Notes: generated by a model not told the origin, from the letters alone. Shown: positions 7,455 to 16,656, numbered from the stretch's first letter. The stretch: 17,810 nt of DNA from Lysobacterales bacterium (GCA_021648045.1 JAKITM010000045.1:1-17810), one strand, 5' to 3'. A program made the numbers and translations.

Positions 7455-10127
7455 ATGAGCGCAAAACAAGATTTACTGCATACCGACATAGATCACCTTG
7501 AAACCAGCGAGTGGCTTGAGGCGATTGAATCCATCATCCGTAAAGACGGACCTGAAAGGGCGCACTTTATCATTGAGCAATTGGTGGATAAAACCCGGCG
7601 TTCCGGCGGGTATCTGCCCTATGATGCGACCACTGCTTATATCAATACCATTCCTGTTGGCCATGAAACTGCATTACCTGGCGATCGTGAAATGGAGCGA
7701 AAAATCCGCGCTATTATTCGCTGGAATGCCATGGCAATTGTCTTACGCGCGAGTAAACGGGGAGGCGATCTCGGTGGTCATATTGCCAGCTTTTCATCAG
7801 CCGCGACCCTTTATGATGTGGGTTTTAATCACTTTTTCAGAGGCGCGGATCACCCCGGTGGTGGCGATTTACTCTATCTGCAGGGGCATTCTTCGCCAGG
7901 TTTTTATGCGCGCGCATTTCTTGAAGGCCGGATAACTGAAGATCAGCTTGATCATTTCAGGGAAGAGGTCGATGGCAATGGTCTGTCTTCTTATCCACAT
8001 CCCTGGTTAATGCCGGATTTCTGGCAATTTCCTACAGTTTCTATGGGCTTGGGCCCGATTTCAGCCATTTATCAGGCGCGTTTTCTAAAATATTTGCACA
8101 ATCGCGGTATCGCCGATACCAGCGACCGCAAAGTTTGGTGCTTTATCGGCGATGGCGAAACCGATGAACCTGAGTCTCTGGGTGCTATTTCTCTGGCCGG
8201 TCGGGAAAAGTTGGATAACCTGATATTTGTAATTAATTGTAACCTGCAACGACTCGATGGCCCGGTGCGTGGTAATGGTAAAATTATCCAGGAACTAGAG
8301 GGTGCATTCCGTGGTTCAAGTTGGAATGTTATCAAAGTAATCTGGGGCTCCTACTGGGATCCATTATTGGCACAAGATACCAAAGGTCTACTCCGCCAAC
8401 GCATGGAAGAAGCCGTCGATGGCGAATACCAAAACTACAAAGCCAAGGGCGGGGCTTATACCCGTGAGCATTTCTTCGGAAAATATCCGGAGCTGAAAGA
8501 AATGGTAGCGAAAATGTCAGATAAAGATATCTGGCGTTTAAATCGTGGCGGGCATGACCCGCAGAAAGTTTACGCAGCCTACGACCAGGCGGTTAAACAT
8601 ACAGGTCAGCCCACCGTGATTCTGGCGAAAAGCGTAAAAGGCTACGGTATGGGAGACTCAGGTGAGGCTCAGAACGCCTCCCATCAGCAGAAAAAAATGG
8701 ATATCGATTCGGTCCGCCAGTTCCGTGACCGTTTTAATGTACCGATTAGTGATGCCGATATTGAGAACATCCCGCTATATCACCCGGGTGCAGATAGTCC
8801 TGAAGTGAAATATATGCAGGAACGCCGCAAGCACCTAGGTGGCTACCTGCCAAAACGCGAAGATAAAGCTCCAGCACTTACAGCACCGCCATTGTCTGTA
8901 TTTGAGTCGGTGATGAAGGCCAGCGGTGAGCGTGAAATTTCAACCACCATGGCCTTTGTGCGCATCCTCTCAATTATTCTCCGCAACCCGGAGCTGAAAG
9001 AACTCGTAGTGCCAATTGTCGCCGATGAGGCACGCACATTTGGTATGGAAGGAATGTTCCGCCAGTTAGGTATCTACTCATCTGTAGGCCAGTTGTATGA
9101 ACCTGTAGATTCCGATCAGCTGATGTTTTACAAAGAAGACATCAAAGGTCAGATACTGCAGGAAGGCATTACCGAAACCGGCGCGCTGGCATCCTGGTTG
9201 GCAGCCGCCACATCGCATTCCAGTAACCAGCAGCAAATGATTCCTTTCTTTATTTATTACTCCATGTTCGGCTTCCAGCGCTTTGGCGATCTAGCCTGGG
9301 CTGCGGGTGATGCACGCGCACGCGGGTTCCTTATTGGCGGCACATCCGGGCGTACTACACTGAACGGAGAGGGGCTTCAGCATGAAGATGGTCATTCCCA
9401 AGTGCTGGCGGGAACTAATCCAAACTGTATTACTTATGATCCGACTTTCGCCTACGAGCTGGCGGTGATTATTCAGGATGGTATGCGGCGGATGTATCAA
9501 GAACTGGAAGACAAGTTTTATTACATTACCGTACTTAACGAAAACTATTCCCACCCAGCTATGCCCGAAGGTAGCGAGGAAGGTATTCGTAAGGGCCTGT
9601 ATTTATTCAGAGCCGCTGGAGAAGGTAAACACACAGTCCAGCTGATGGGCAGTGGTGCGATTTTGCGCGAAGTGATAGCCGGTGCATCAATTTTAGAGCA
9701 GGAATTTAATGTAACTGCCGATATTTGGTCGGCCACAAGTTTTAATGAGTTGCGTAAAGATGGTTTCAGCGCTGTCAGATTTAATCGCCTAAACTCGGAA
9801 AAAGAGCCCCGGCTGGCCTGGATAACGCAATGTTTACAGGGTCATGAAGGACCGGTTATCGCCGCCACTGATTATGTACGCAGTTTTGCCGATCAGGTGC
9901 GTGCGTTCATCCCCCAAAGAGATTATATGGTGCTAGGTACTGATGGTTTCGGGCGCTCAGATACCCGCAAGCGCTTGCGGAGTTTCTTTGAAGTCGATCG
10001 TTACCATGTGGCTTATGCCGCCTTGTTTGCACTTTACCGGCAGGGTGCTTTTTCGCAATCAGAGCTTCTGGCTGCGCGAGATAAGCTCAAGATTGCAACG
10101 GGTACAGCCGATCCATGGACCATTTAA
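7455..10127 (+). CDS. aceE: Pyruvate dehydrogenase E1 component, homodimeric type
   Basis: This subunit decarboxylates pyruvate using thiamine diphosphate and transfers the acetyl group to the lipoyl arms of the complex. The 890-residue length fits the single-chain E1 of gammaproteobacteria. The thiamine diphosphate/Mg motif begins GDGETDEPES at residues 232-241 and closes with NCN at 261-263. Conserved histidine-bearing segments are visible: DLGGHIASF near 105-113, LQGHSSPGF near 142-150, and an ASHQQKKM loop after the GYGMGDSGEAQN segment. LNGEGLQHEDGHS marks the pyrimidine-domain side of the active site. The gene opens the aceE-aceF-protease-lpd group and lies 15 bp before aceF. A pdhR-type regulator gene, which precedes aceE in E. 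coli, is absent here, and maeB takes its place. No truncation or frame problem is seen. Confidence 0.97.
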   Translation: MSAKQDLLHTDIDHLETSEWLEAIESIIRKDGPERAHFIIEQLVDKTRRSGGYLPYDATTAYINTIPVGHETALPGDREMERKIRAIIRWNAMAIVLRASKRGGDLGGHIASFSSAATLYDVGFNHFFRGADHPGGGDLLYLQGHSSPGFYARAFLEGRITEDQLDHFREEVDGNGLSSYPHPWLMPDFWQFPTVSMGLGPISAIYQARFLKYLHNRGIADTSDRKVWCFIGDGETDEPESLGAISLAGREKLDNLIFVINCNLQRLDGPVRGNGKIIQELEGAFRGSSWNVIKVIWGSYWDPLLAQDTKGLLRQRMEEAVDGEYQNYKAKGGAYTREHFFGKYPELKEMVAKMSDKDIWRLNRGGHDPQKVYAAYDQAVKHTGQPTVILAKSVKGYGMGDSGEAQNASHQQKKMDIDSVRQFRDRFNVPISDADIENIPLYHPGADSPEVKYMQERRKHLGGYLPKREDKAPALTAPPLSVFESVMKASGEREISTTMAFVRILSIILRNPELKELVVPIVADEARTFGMEGMFRQLGIYSSVGQLYEPVDSDQLMFYKEDIKGQILQEGITETGALASWLAAATSHSSNQQQMIPFFIYYSMFGFQRFGDLAWAAGDARARGFLIGGTSGRTTLNGEGLQHEDGHSQVLAGTNPNCITYDPTFAYELAVIIQDGMRRMYQELEDKFYYITVLNENYSHPAMPEGSEEGIRKGLYLFRAAGEGKHTVQLMGSGAILREVIAGASILEQEFNVTADIWSATSFNELRKDGFSAVRFNRLNSEKEPRLAWITQCLQGHEGPVIAATDYVRSFADQVRAFIPQRDYMVLGTDGFGRSDTRKRLRSFFEVDRYHVAYAALFALYRQGAFSQSELLAARDKLKIATGTADPWTI

Positions 10128-10142
10128 GGGCAGGAGTCTGAG

Positions 10143-11495
10143 ATGAGTAATATAATAGAAATCAGAATTCCCGATATTGGCGACTTTGATGGCGTGGATG
10201 TGATCGAGGTGTTAGTTGCTATCGATCAGCAAGTGGCTAAAGAAGAGTCTTTGTTTACGCTTGAGAGCGACAAAGCCACCATGGAAATCCCCTCGCCTGA
10301 AAGCGGGGTGATAACTGAATTAAAGATAGCCGTGGGCGATGTGGTCAAAGAGGGCGATGTGGTTGCTCTTTTGCTGGTAAGCGCAGAGGCGGACACATCG
10401 GCGGACACTGGAGTTGAAACCGAGATTGCATCCGATGTTGAACCCTCGACTGAGGTATTGAAAGAGGAAGTAGAAACAGTTGTTGCGGTAGAGACTGCGA
10501 CCCCAACTCCAATTGTTGCTGAAGTGCCTAAGCCTACTCCAGTAGCAGCCTCAGCAAGCTCAAAAGCTGTAACGCCTGCGGGCGGTATGGCACACGCAAG
10601 CCCGGCGATTCGCCGCTTTGCCCGGGAACTAGGTGCGAATCTAAACCAAATAGTCGGTAGCGCGCGCGCAGGCCGAATTACCCGCGATGATGTTAAAGCC
10701 TTTGTTAAGCAGGCATTGACTACCGCTCCAGCGACTTCTGGTGGCTCAGGCATGCCCTTTGATTTACCGCCACTGCGGGCAATCGATTTCAGCAAGTTCG
10801 GAGAGATAGAAACTCAGTCATTAAGCCGAATCCAGAAATTATCCGGTTCTTTCCTTGCGCGTAACTGGATCAGTATTCCGCATGTAACTCAGTTTGATGA
10901 AGCCGATATTACCGAGATGGAGGCCTTCCGCAAGGGCAATCAAGAACTGGCGCGCGCGCGGGGAACAAAGCTAACGCCCCTACCGTTCATGATTAAAGCC
11001 TGTGTAGCGGCTCTAAAACAATTTCCGCAGTTTAATGCTTCTTTGAGTATCGATGGTAAAAGCCTAGTGCTTAAAAAGTATCACCACATCGGTATAGCGG
11101 TTGATACTGATGATGGTCTGGTGGTTCCGGTACTGCGTAACTGCGATCAGAAAGGTTTGTTGGAACTGGCTGAAGAACTCGCTGAGGTCAGTCAACGGGC
11201 ACGCGATGGAAAACTTTTACCAAAGGACTTTCAGGGTGGTTGTTTCACTATTTCCAGCCTGGGTGGTATCGGTGGTACCGCATTTACACCCATTATCAAT
11301 GCTCCGGAAGTTGCAATTTTAGGTGTTTCCCGCGCTTATATGAAACCCCTGTGGAATGGCATGGAGTTTCGCCCACGGCTGATGTTGCCGCTGTCGTTGT
11401 CTTATGACCATCGAGTAATTGATGGTGCTTCAGCTGCTAGATTTACTCGCTATCTCGCCGAAATGATGGCAGATATCAGGCGGGTGATGTTGTAA
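10143..11495 (+). CDS. aceF: Dihydrolipoamide acetyltransferase, pyruvate dehydrogenase E2
   Basis: This is the core subunit that passes acetyl groups from E1 to CoA. The 450-residue protein has one N-terminal lipoyl domain (about 2-78) with lipoylated Lys44 in ESDKATMEIP. A flexible Ala/Pro/Thr/Glu-rich linker runs to about residue 150. A peripheral-subunit-binding domain follows at about 153-188 (SPAIRRFARELG, GRITRDDV). The catalytic domain runs from about 225 to the end, with SYDHRVIDG holding His423 and Asp427. E. coli AceF has three lipoyl domains, so this one is short. The second lipoyl domain of the complex sits on Lpd. AGGAG at 10132-10136 supports the ATG. The next gene starts 8 bp after its stop, indicating an operon. 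Confidence 0.96.
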   Translation: MSNIIEIRIPDIGDFDGVDVIEVLVAIDQQVAKEESLFTLESDKATMEIPSPESGVITELKIAVGDVVKEGDVVALLLVSAEADTSADTGVETEIASDVEPSTEVLKEEVETVVAVETATPTPIVAEVPKPTPVAASASSKAVTPAGGMAHASPAIRRFARELGANLNQIVGSARAGRITRDDVKAFVKQALTTAPATSGGSGMPFDLPPLRAIDFSKFGEIETQSLSRIQKLSGSFLARNWISIPHVTQFDEADITEMEAFRKGNQELARARGTKLTPLPFMIKACVAALKQFPQFNASLSIDGKSLVLKKYHHIGIAVDTDDGLVVPVLRNCDQKGLLELAEELAEVSQRARDGKLLPKDFQGGCFTISSLGGIGGTAFTPIINAPEVAILGVSRAYMKPLWNGMEFRPRLMLPLSLSYDHRVIDGASAARFTRYLAEMMADIRRVML

Positions 11496-11503
11496 CCGGG
11501 CCT

Positions 11504-12034
11504 ATGCAAACACCAGTAAATTCCGAGCTAAAGAAAACTTCAAAGGTAATGGCCTGGTTGGCGATAGCCTCATTATTATTGGTATTGACCTGGTTGTTTG
11601 ATTTTCTCGGCGCAAGATCAGCTGTACAACCGCTGCGGGTAAGTGGCAACACCGTGATTATTCCTGCGGATCGCCAAGGGCATTATCGTGCCGAGGGCGA
11701 AATCAATGGTAAAGCGGTGGAGTTTTTGCTCGATACCGGAGCCACCGCTGTGGCCATACCGGAAAAGCTGGCAGAGCAACTGGGCCTGGAAAAAGGTCAG
11801 CAAATTCAGCTGCAAACCGCAAATGGGATCGCCCTCGGTTATATGACTCGGCTTGATCAGGTAAGCCTGGGCTCAATTCGGGTAAATAATGTACGCGCAG
11901 TTATCAGTCCGGGATTGGGTGGCGATACCTTGTTAGGAATGAGTTTTTTACGACATTTAAGCTGGCGACATGCCAACAACGAATTAATACTGGAAGTAGA
12001 ACCGCAATCCCCGGGGATTGGGGCAGAGGAATAA
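11504..12034 (+). CDS. Membrane-anchored retropepsin-like aspartic protease (TIGR02281-type)
   Basis: This 176-residue protein has one N-terminal membrane segment at about 16-37 (MAWLAIASLLLVLTWLF) and then a single retropepsin-like domain. The catalytic signature is FLLDTGATAV with Asp77. The second conserved element, TLLGMSFL at 142-149, is the usual partner of this fold. One Asp per chain means it should act as a dimer. The short Lys-containing N-terminus before the helix suggests the domain faces the periplasm. Substrates of this family are mostly unknown. It lies between aceF (8 bp before) and lpd (2 bp after), so it is very likely on the same mRNA, although its predicted location differs from that of the cytoplasmic complex. 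No clear ribosome binding site precedes the ATG. A later in-frame ATG at codon 16 is possible but would remove the basic N-terminus. Confidence 0.85.
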   Translation: MQTPVNSELKKTSKVMAWLAIASLLLVLTWLFDFLGARSAVQPLRVSGNTVIIPADRQGHYRAEGEINGKAVEFLLDTGATAVAIPEKLAEQLGLEKGQQIQLQTANGIALGYMTRLDQVSLGSIRVNNVRAVISPGLGGDTLLGMSFLRHLSWRHANNELILEVEPQSPGIGAEE

Positions 12035-12036
12035 GC

Positions 12037-13824
12037 ATGACAAACACAATTAACATTCTGGTTCCCGATGTCGGTGATTTTGATGATATTCCGGTAATTG
12101 AAGTACTGGTGCAAGCGGGTGATGAAGTCACTGCTGAACAGTCAATTATCACTCTGGAAAGCGATAAAGCAACCATGGAAGTCCCCGCCCCGCAAGCGGG
12201 TAAAATTCTAAGTCTGGGTGTTGCGCTTGGCGACAAAGTTAATTTAGGCGATTTAATTGCTACTTTGGAAGTTGCAGTTGCTGAAGTAGCAGATATAGCT
12301 GCGGATAAAGCACCGGAAATAGCAGAAGAAGCTGAAGTTGTCCCAGCTACACCCGTGGTAGAGGCCAGCACGCTTGAAGAACCAGTGGCTGAGCCACAAC
12401 CAAAAACGGATGCTAAATATGACTACGACCTAGTTGTTCTCGGTGCCGGCCCGGGCGGTTATACCGCCGCTTTCCGGGCTGCTGATTTAGGCTTAAAAGT
12501 AGCCTTAATTGAACGCTACGACAGCCTCGGTGGGGTCTGCCTGAATGTGGGTTGTATACCATCCAAGGCATTATTGCATACCGCTAGAGTAATCGATGAA
12601 GCTGAAGCCATGTCGGCACACGGCTTGCACTTTGGCGAACCTGAAATTAATTTAGACCAGTTACGCGAGTGGAAAACTTCTGTAGTTTCCCGTTTAACCG
12701 GTGGCCTGGCAAGCATTGCCAAACAACGAAAAATCACCTTGATAACCGGTCATGGTCGCTTCAGCGATGAGCATAGCCTAATGGTTGCTGGCGAACATGG
12801 TTTAAAAGCGGTGAGTTTTACCCGCTGTATCATTGCCGCAGGATCACAATCTGTAAAACTTCCCAGCATGCCCTGGGATGACTCGCGCCTAATGGATTCA
12901 ACCGATGCACTTGAGTTAGAGGATATCCCGCAGAGGTTGCTGGTCATTGGCGGCGGTATTATCGGTCTGGAAATGGCAACTGTTTATCAGGCATTGGGTA
13001 GTCAGGTGACAGTAGTAGAAATGCTTGACCAGCTAATACCGGGTGCCGATAAAGACCTGATTCGACCGCTGCAAAAACGCTTAAAAAACAGTTTGAATAA
13101 TATCTTTTTAAATACCCGTGTAGAAAAGGTTGAAGCCGGTGATGATGCTCTTAGTGTGTATTTAGACGGTAACAATGTGCCAGAAAAACTGGATTTTGAC
13201 CGCGTACTTGTTGCAGTTGGGCGCTCACCTAATGGCGCCTTGATTGGTGCTGATAAAGCCGGTGTAAATGTTGATGAACGCGGGTTTATCCCGGTTAATA
13301 ATCAACAACAAACCAATCAGCCACATATTTTTGCCATCGGCGATATAGTCGGCCAGCCTATGCTGGCACATAAAGCTACTCATGAAGCCAAGGTTGCCGC
13401 CGAAGTTTGTGCCGGTGAAAAGTCCTTCTTTGATGCCCGAGTGATTCCATCAGTAGCCTATACCGATCCTGAAATTGCCTGGGTAGGAACCACCGAAATC
13501 GAAGCCAAAGAAAAAGGTATTGACTATAAAGTGGGTAAATTCCCCTGGGCAGCTTCCGGCCGTGCTCTGGGTATTGCTCGTAGCGAAGGTTTAACTAAAC
13601 TGCTTTTTAACCCCGTCACCAAGCAGGTCATTGGTGCTGGTATCGTCGGCGTAAATGCAGGCGAACTGATTTCAGAATGTGCCTTAGCCATAGAAATGGG
13701 CGCCGAAGCTGCAGATATCGGCCTCACCATCCACCCACATCCAACCCTTTCCGAAACCGTAGCAATGGCTGCTGAAGCCTTCGAAGGCACCATCACCGAT
13801 CTCTACATGCCCAAACAAAAATAA
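12037..13824 (+). CDS. lpd: Dihydrolipoamide dehydrogenase (E3) with N-terminal lipoyl domain
   Basis: This flavoprotein reoxidises the lipoyl arms of the complex and passes electrons to NAD+. At 595 residues it is about 120 longer than E. coli Lpd, because residues 1-80 are a lipoyl domain with Lys44 in ESDKATMEVP, followed by an Ala/Glu/Pro linker to about 125. The E3 body has the FAD motif GAGPGG at 136-141, redox cysteines Cys168 and Cys173 in CLNVGCIPSK, the NAD-binding GGGIIG at 305-310, a second FAD contact in IFAIGDIVG near 431-439, and HPTLSE with His568 and Glu573. Lipoyl-bearing E3 proteins are known in Neisseria and Ralstonia. GAGG in the last codons of the protease gene supplies the ribosome binding site, so translation may be coupled. 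It probably ends the operon. Confidence 0.96.
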   Translation: MTNTINILVPDVGDFDDIPVIEVLVQAGDEVTAEQSIITLESDKATMEVPAPQAGKILSLGVALGDKVNLGDLIATLEVAVAEVADIAADKAPEIAEEAEVVPATPVVEASTLEEPVAEPQPKTDAKYDYDLVVLGAGPGGYTAAFRAADLGLKVALIERYDSLGGVCLNVGCIPSKALLHTARVIDEAEAMSAHGLHFGEPEINLDQLREWKTSVVSRLTGGLASIAKQRKITLITGHGRFSDEHSLMVAGEHGLKAVSFTRCIIAAGSQSVKLPSMPWDDSRLMDSTDALELEDIPQRLLVIGGGIIGLEMATVYQALGSQVTVVEMLDQLIPGADKDLIRPLQKRLKNSLNNIFLNTRVEKVEAGDDALSVYLDGNNVPEKLDFDRVLVAVGRSPNGALIGADKAGVNVDERGFIPVNNQQQTNQPHIFAIGDIVGQPMLAHKATHEAKVAAEVCAGEKSFFDARVIPSVAYTDPEIAWVGTTEIEAKEKGIDYKVGKFPWAASGRALGIARSEGLTKLLFNPVTKQVIGAGIVGVNAGELISECALAIEMGAEAADIGLTIHPHPTLSETVAMAAEAFEGTITDLYMPKQK

Positions 13825-13839
13825 CCAACGAATAAACTA

Positions 13840-13867
13840 GGGAACGGTGCCTTCAGGTACCGTTCCC
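13840..13867. terminator. 28-nt hairpin between convergent genes, repeat copy 1
   Basis: GGGAACGGTGCC at 13840-13851 pairs with GGTACCGTTCCC at 13856-13867 around a TTCA loop. This makes a 12-bp stem with one G-T wobble. It lies 15 bp after the lpd stop and 5 bp after the stop of the minus-strand gene, so it could end both transcripts. T-runs are weak on the plus side and somewhat better on the minus side. The same element recurs at 16744-16771. Confidence 0.6.
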
Positions 13868-13872
13868 ATTGC

Positions 13873-16656
13873 CTAGTTCTTGATAATTTCCAGCACTTTC
13901 ATGGCGGTCTCGACGCCGCTATCAATGCATCCGATAATAAAGAACTCGCTGCCTGCGGGGCCTGCCAATATGCCGCTACTTGCAGGGCTGATCAGCAAGT
14001 TACCATCTTCAATATCTTTACAGCTTTGGGTGTCGGAATAGACTACGGTATCGCCGATAGTGGCAAGAATTTGTTCGGGGCCGAATATATGTGGCGGACT
14101 ATTACCAATGGCTGGAGATGAGCTAAATACTGCGCCTGCCTCGACAGTAAAGCCGTTGCCTAGGGTGGTTTCGGGTGACTGAAAATAGGTTATCGCACCG
14201 TTCCTTACGGTTAGGTTGGGTCCGGTGGTGAGTGAGTTATTGCCTCCACACAGCTGAATTTCATTTTGTGGCAGGAAATCTGCCTGTGTCAATAAGTCTG
14301 TGTCAAAACAAATGGTGTCGGCGATTAGTGGTCCGAAGGGGCCGAGCATACTGGTGTTTCCGGCAATGTCGGAGCATTCAAAATTAATTTCCCAACTACC
14401 ATCGTTCCAAACCGGATTACTAATGCTGACCTCGCCGCCCAGAAAAAGACCAATTTCCGAGTTGTAGCTACCAATAAAACCATTCGCCGGTGTGCTGCTT
14501 ATTTTGACAGTGCCGCTACCGGCATCGACGCCACAGGTGCCGGAAAGCGTAGTTGTTTCATCGCGGAAGGGTGCCGTTGGTAAACCTAGCGAACCGGGTC
14601 CTGCTGGCGGTTGAGTATCAATGGTAATCGCTAGGGCCGGGGAGGGGTTTGAGATTGCCCCGGAAAGTCTTCGGCTGTATTGAATAGCGTGAGTATTGTC
14701 AGTAAGTGGGGTGTTGAGCGTAACGGTTTCAGTTGTCGAGCTTGAACAGTTATATATTTGCAACGGAGTCTGCGGTGAAGGCTGGTTTGTATACAGGAGG
14801 ATTTGGTCGTCAGCTGAACTACAAACAACTTCCAGGTCGGGGGTGTTATCAAAAGTAATGTTATCACTATCAAATTTTCCGGTATCACTGACCGTCGCAA
14901 GATCAACGCTGGGGGGTGCTGCAGGTTGGCAACCGGGCCCGTCGTCAGAAATAGCCCAGTTGCTGATATTGATCAGGTTAGTACGGGCAGTGCTCGCGGC
15001 AACTGAGCAGTAAGTAGTGTTTAACGCCCCCAGGCCAACACTGGTCTGATGTGTTTGCGCCTGCCAGGCGATGAGTATCTGGTCGTAATTTCCAGGTGAA
15101 AGTCCGCTGCCGTCAAACATGGACAACATGTTGTTCACCAGCGGGATACTCCAGGTACTCAGGTCACGATTAAAGCTGCTGGCGTTTCCGAACATCACTG
15201 CCATTCCAGTAACCGCCGAGGTATCCCAGAGCTCAAGATTCGGGTTGGCACTGCTTGCGCTGCGAAACATGCTAGCCATATTGGTCACAGTTGATGTGTC
15301 CCAGTTAGAGACATCTGGGTTTACATTGAATGCACCCATAAACATCCGCTGTAGGCTGGTCAGCTGGGAAAGGTCTGGAGTATCGGTAGCTAGTATTTCC
15401 AGGTTTTCTGCGCCCCAAAAAGCGTTCTGAAAACTTGTCCAGGCATTAGTACCCCATTGGTCCACCGAAAGTATTAGGTTGCGGTCGCCGGCATTAGCGA
15501 ACCGGATAGTATCGAAACCGCCACGAATTCGTACAGTGGCGGTAAATACGCCTGCCGGATACAGGTGGGATGCTGACCCGCTGTTGATAGTTTGATCATA
15601 AACACCGTCATTATTCCAGTCCACATCATAGGGACCGCCAATCATGGGGATGCTGATTAGAGTTGGGCTGTCTACGACCAAAAAAGTATTCCAAGTGGTA
15701 ATAAACGCATCCTCGACTGCAGTGCAAGCTCTGCCTCCATCACTGATGGTCCAGTTGTAACTGAGAGTTATATTGTCTCTGGAATTTTTGGCAAGATTGG
15801 TGCAATAGTTAGAAGTCCCAGCACCAAAGCTAACATTTGGCTGCAAGCTTTGGATTGCCCAGGAAGTTAAAATACTGTCATAAAGACTACTATCGATATT
15901 ACTGAACATATTCGTTGCATCAAGCAGACTGCTAACATCCCAGTTGCCAACTGCAGGGCTGGCTACTGTGGCAAAGCGGAACATTTCGCTGCTGTCTTCC
16001 AATGCAAACGTGATCCAGGCGCTAACATCAGGGTCTGCCATAGGTGCGCTGAGAAACATTTGTGACATGCTGATGACAGCGGCAACATTCCAGTTGCTGA
16101 CATCGGGGTTGGCAATGTCGGCGGATTTAAACATGCCCGCCATATTGGTAACAGCGGTAGTATTCCACCCGCTGGTGTCTGGATTGGCTAAATCCGCACC
16201 GAAAAACATTTCTTCCAGACTAGGCCCTGCCGAAAGGTTGGGCGAATCGCTGGCGGTGATAGTGAGGTTGGTGGCGAGCAAAAACAGGCGATACATGGTA
16301 GGCCAGGTATTGTTTCCCCATTGACTTAACTCAATCAGTTTTCTTACATCACCAACACCGTTGAAATTTAAGCCACCAAAGCTCCCGCGTACCCGCAGGG
16401 TGTATGTGCCGGCTACACCGTAGTCGTGGGTATAAGTAAATGATTCAGCCAGGTCATCAAAAGTGCCATCATTGTCCCAGTCCACATCGTATAAACCTCC
16501 CGTAAAAGGCAATTCTATAGAAGTGTTGCTACTGTCACCCAGGTTGTCAGTTTGAATTGTTATAACAAAATCATCGGCGGGTAGTGCCAAAACATCCGTC
16601 ATTGTTATAACGAAAAGCATAAAAATCATTACTACTGTGGTATGTTTTTTATTCAT
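13873..16656 (-). CDS. Exported BspA-like (DUF285) repeat surface protein
   Basis: This is a 927-residue protein with a Sec signal peptide (residues 1-24, cleavage after VLA). Two related modules follow, at about 28-310 and 315-577. Each opens with a PKD-like strand segment (YDVDWDNDGTFDD near 56-68, YDVDWNNDGVYD near 343-354). Each continues with DUF285/BspA repeats of the type NPDVSNWD, AVTNMAGMF and SMFRSAS, and closes with a Cys-containing NWxISDxG segment. A bacterial Ig-like domain (about 584-682, SDTGKFDSDNITFDNTP) comes next, then a Cys-bearing Ig-like stretch (about 690-770), a segment with GNGFTVEAGAVFSS, and a final domain ending at 927. Such proteins are usually cell-surface or secreted adhesins. 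No lipobox, LPXTG or membrane tail is seen, so the anchor is unknown. A GAGGGGA site precedes the ATG on the minus strand. It stands alone between the two hairpins. Confidence 0.88.
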   Translation of the reverse strand: MNKKHTTVVMIFMLFVITMTDVLALPADDFVITIQTDNLGDSSNTSIELPFTGGLYDVDWDNDGTFDDLAESFTYTHDYGVAGTYTLRVRGSFGGLNFNGVGDVRKLIELSQWGNNTWPTMYRLFLLATNLTITASDSPNLSAGPSLEEMFFGADLANPDTSGWNTTAVTNMAGMFKSADIANPDVSNWNVAAVISMSQMFLSAPMADPDVSAWITFALEDSSEMFRFATVASPAVGNWDVSSLLDATNMFSNIDSSLYDSILTSWAIQSLQPNVSFGAGTSNYCTNLAKNSRDNITLSYNWTISDGGRACTAVEDAFITTWNTFLVVDSPTLISIPMIGGPYDVDWNNDGVYDQTINSGSASHLYPAGVFTATVRIRGGFDTIRFANAGDRNLILSVDQWGTNAWTSFQNAFWGAENLEILATDTPDLSQLTSLQRMFMGAFNVNPDVSNWDTSTVTNMASMFRSASSANPNLELWDTSAVTGMAVMFGNASSFNRDLSTWSIPLVNNMLSMFDGSGLSPGNYDQILIAWQAQTHQTSVGLGALNTTYCSVAASTARTNLINISNWAISDDGPGCQPAAPPSVDLATVSDTGKFDSDNITFDNTPDLEVVCSSADDQILLYTNQPSPQTPLQIYNCSSSTTETVTLNTPLTDNTHAIQYSRRLSGAISNPSPALAITIDTQPPAGPGSLGLPTAPFRDETTTLSGTCGVDAGSGTVKISSTPANGFIGSYNSEIGLFLGGEVSISNPVWNDGSWEINFECSDIAGNTSMLGPFGPLIADTICFDTDLLTQADFLPQNEIQLCGGNNSLTTGPNLTVRNGAITYFQSPETTLGNGFTVEAGAVFSSSPAIGNSPPHIFGPEQILATIGDTVVYSDTQSCKDIEDGNLLISPASSGILAGPAGSEFFIIGCIDSGVETAMKVLEIIKN

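Noticed and set aside
10226..10795. A 189-codon minus-strand frame opposite aceF
   Set aside because: It lies entirely over the lipoyl domain and low-complexity linker of aceF, whose plus-strand identity is certain. Its Ser/Thr/Ala-rich translation is a shadow.
11904..12371. A 155-codon minus-strand frame over the protease-lpd junction
   Set aside because: It is antisense to the clear lipoyl domain and linker of lpd. The composition is repetitive and it has no ribosome site.
14696..15430. Plus-strand frames of 105 and 103 codons inside the surface-protein gene
   Set aside because: They oppose the repeat region of a well-supported gene, and their periodic look comes from the DUF285 repeats on the other strand.
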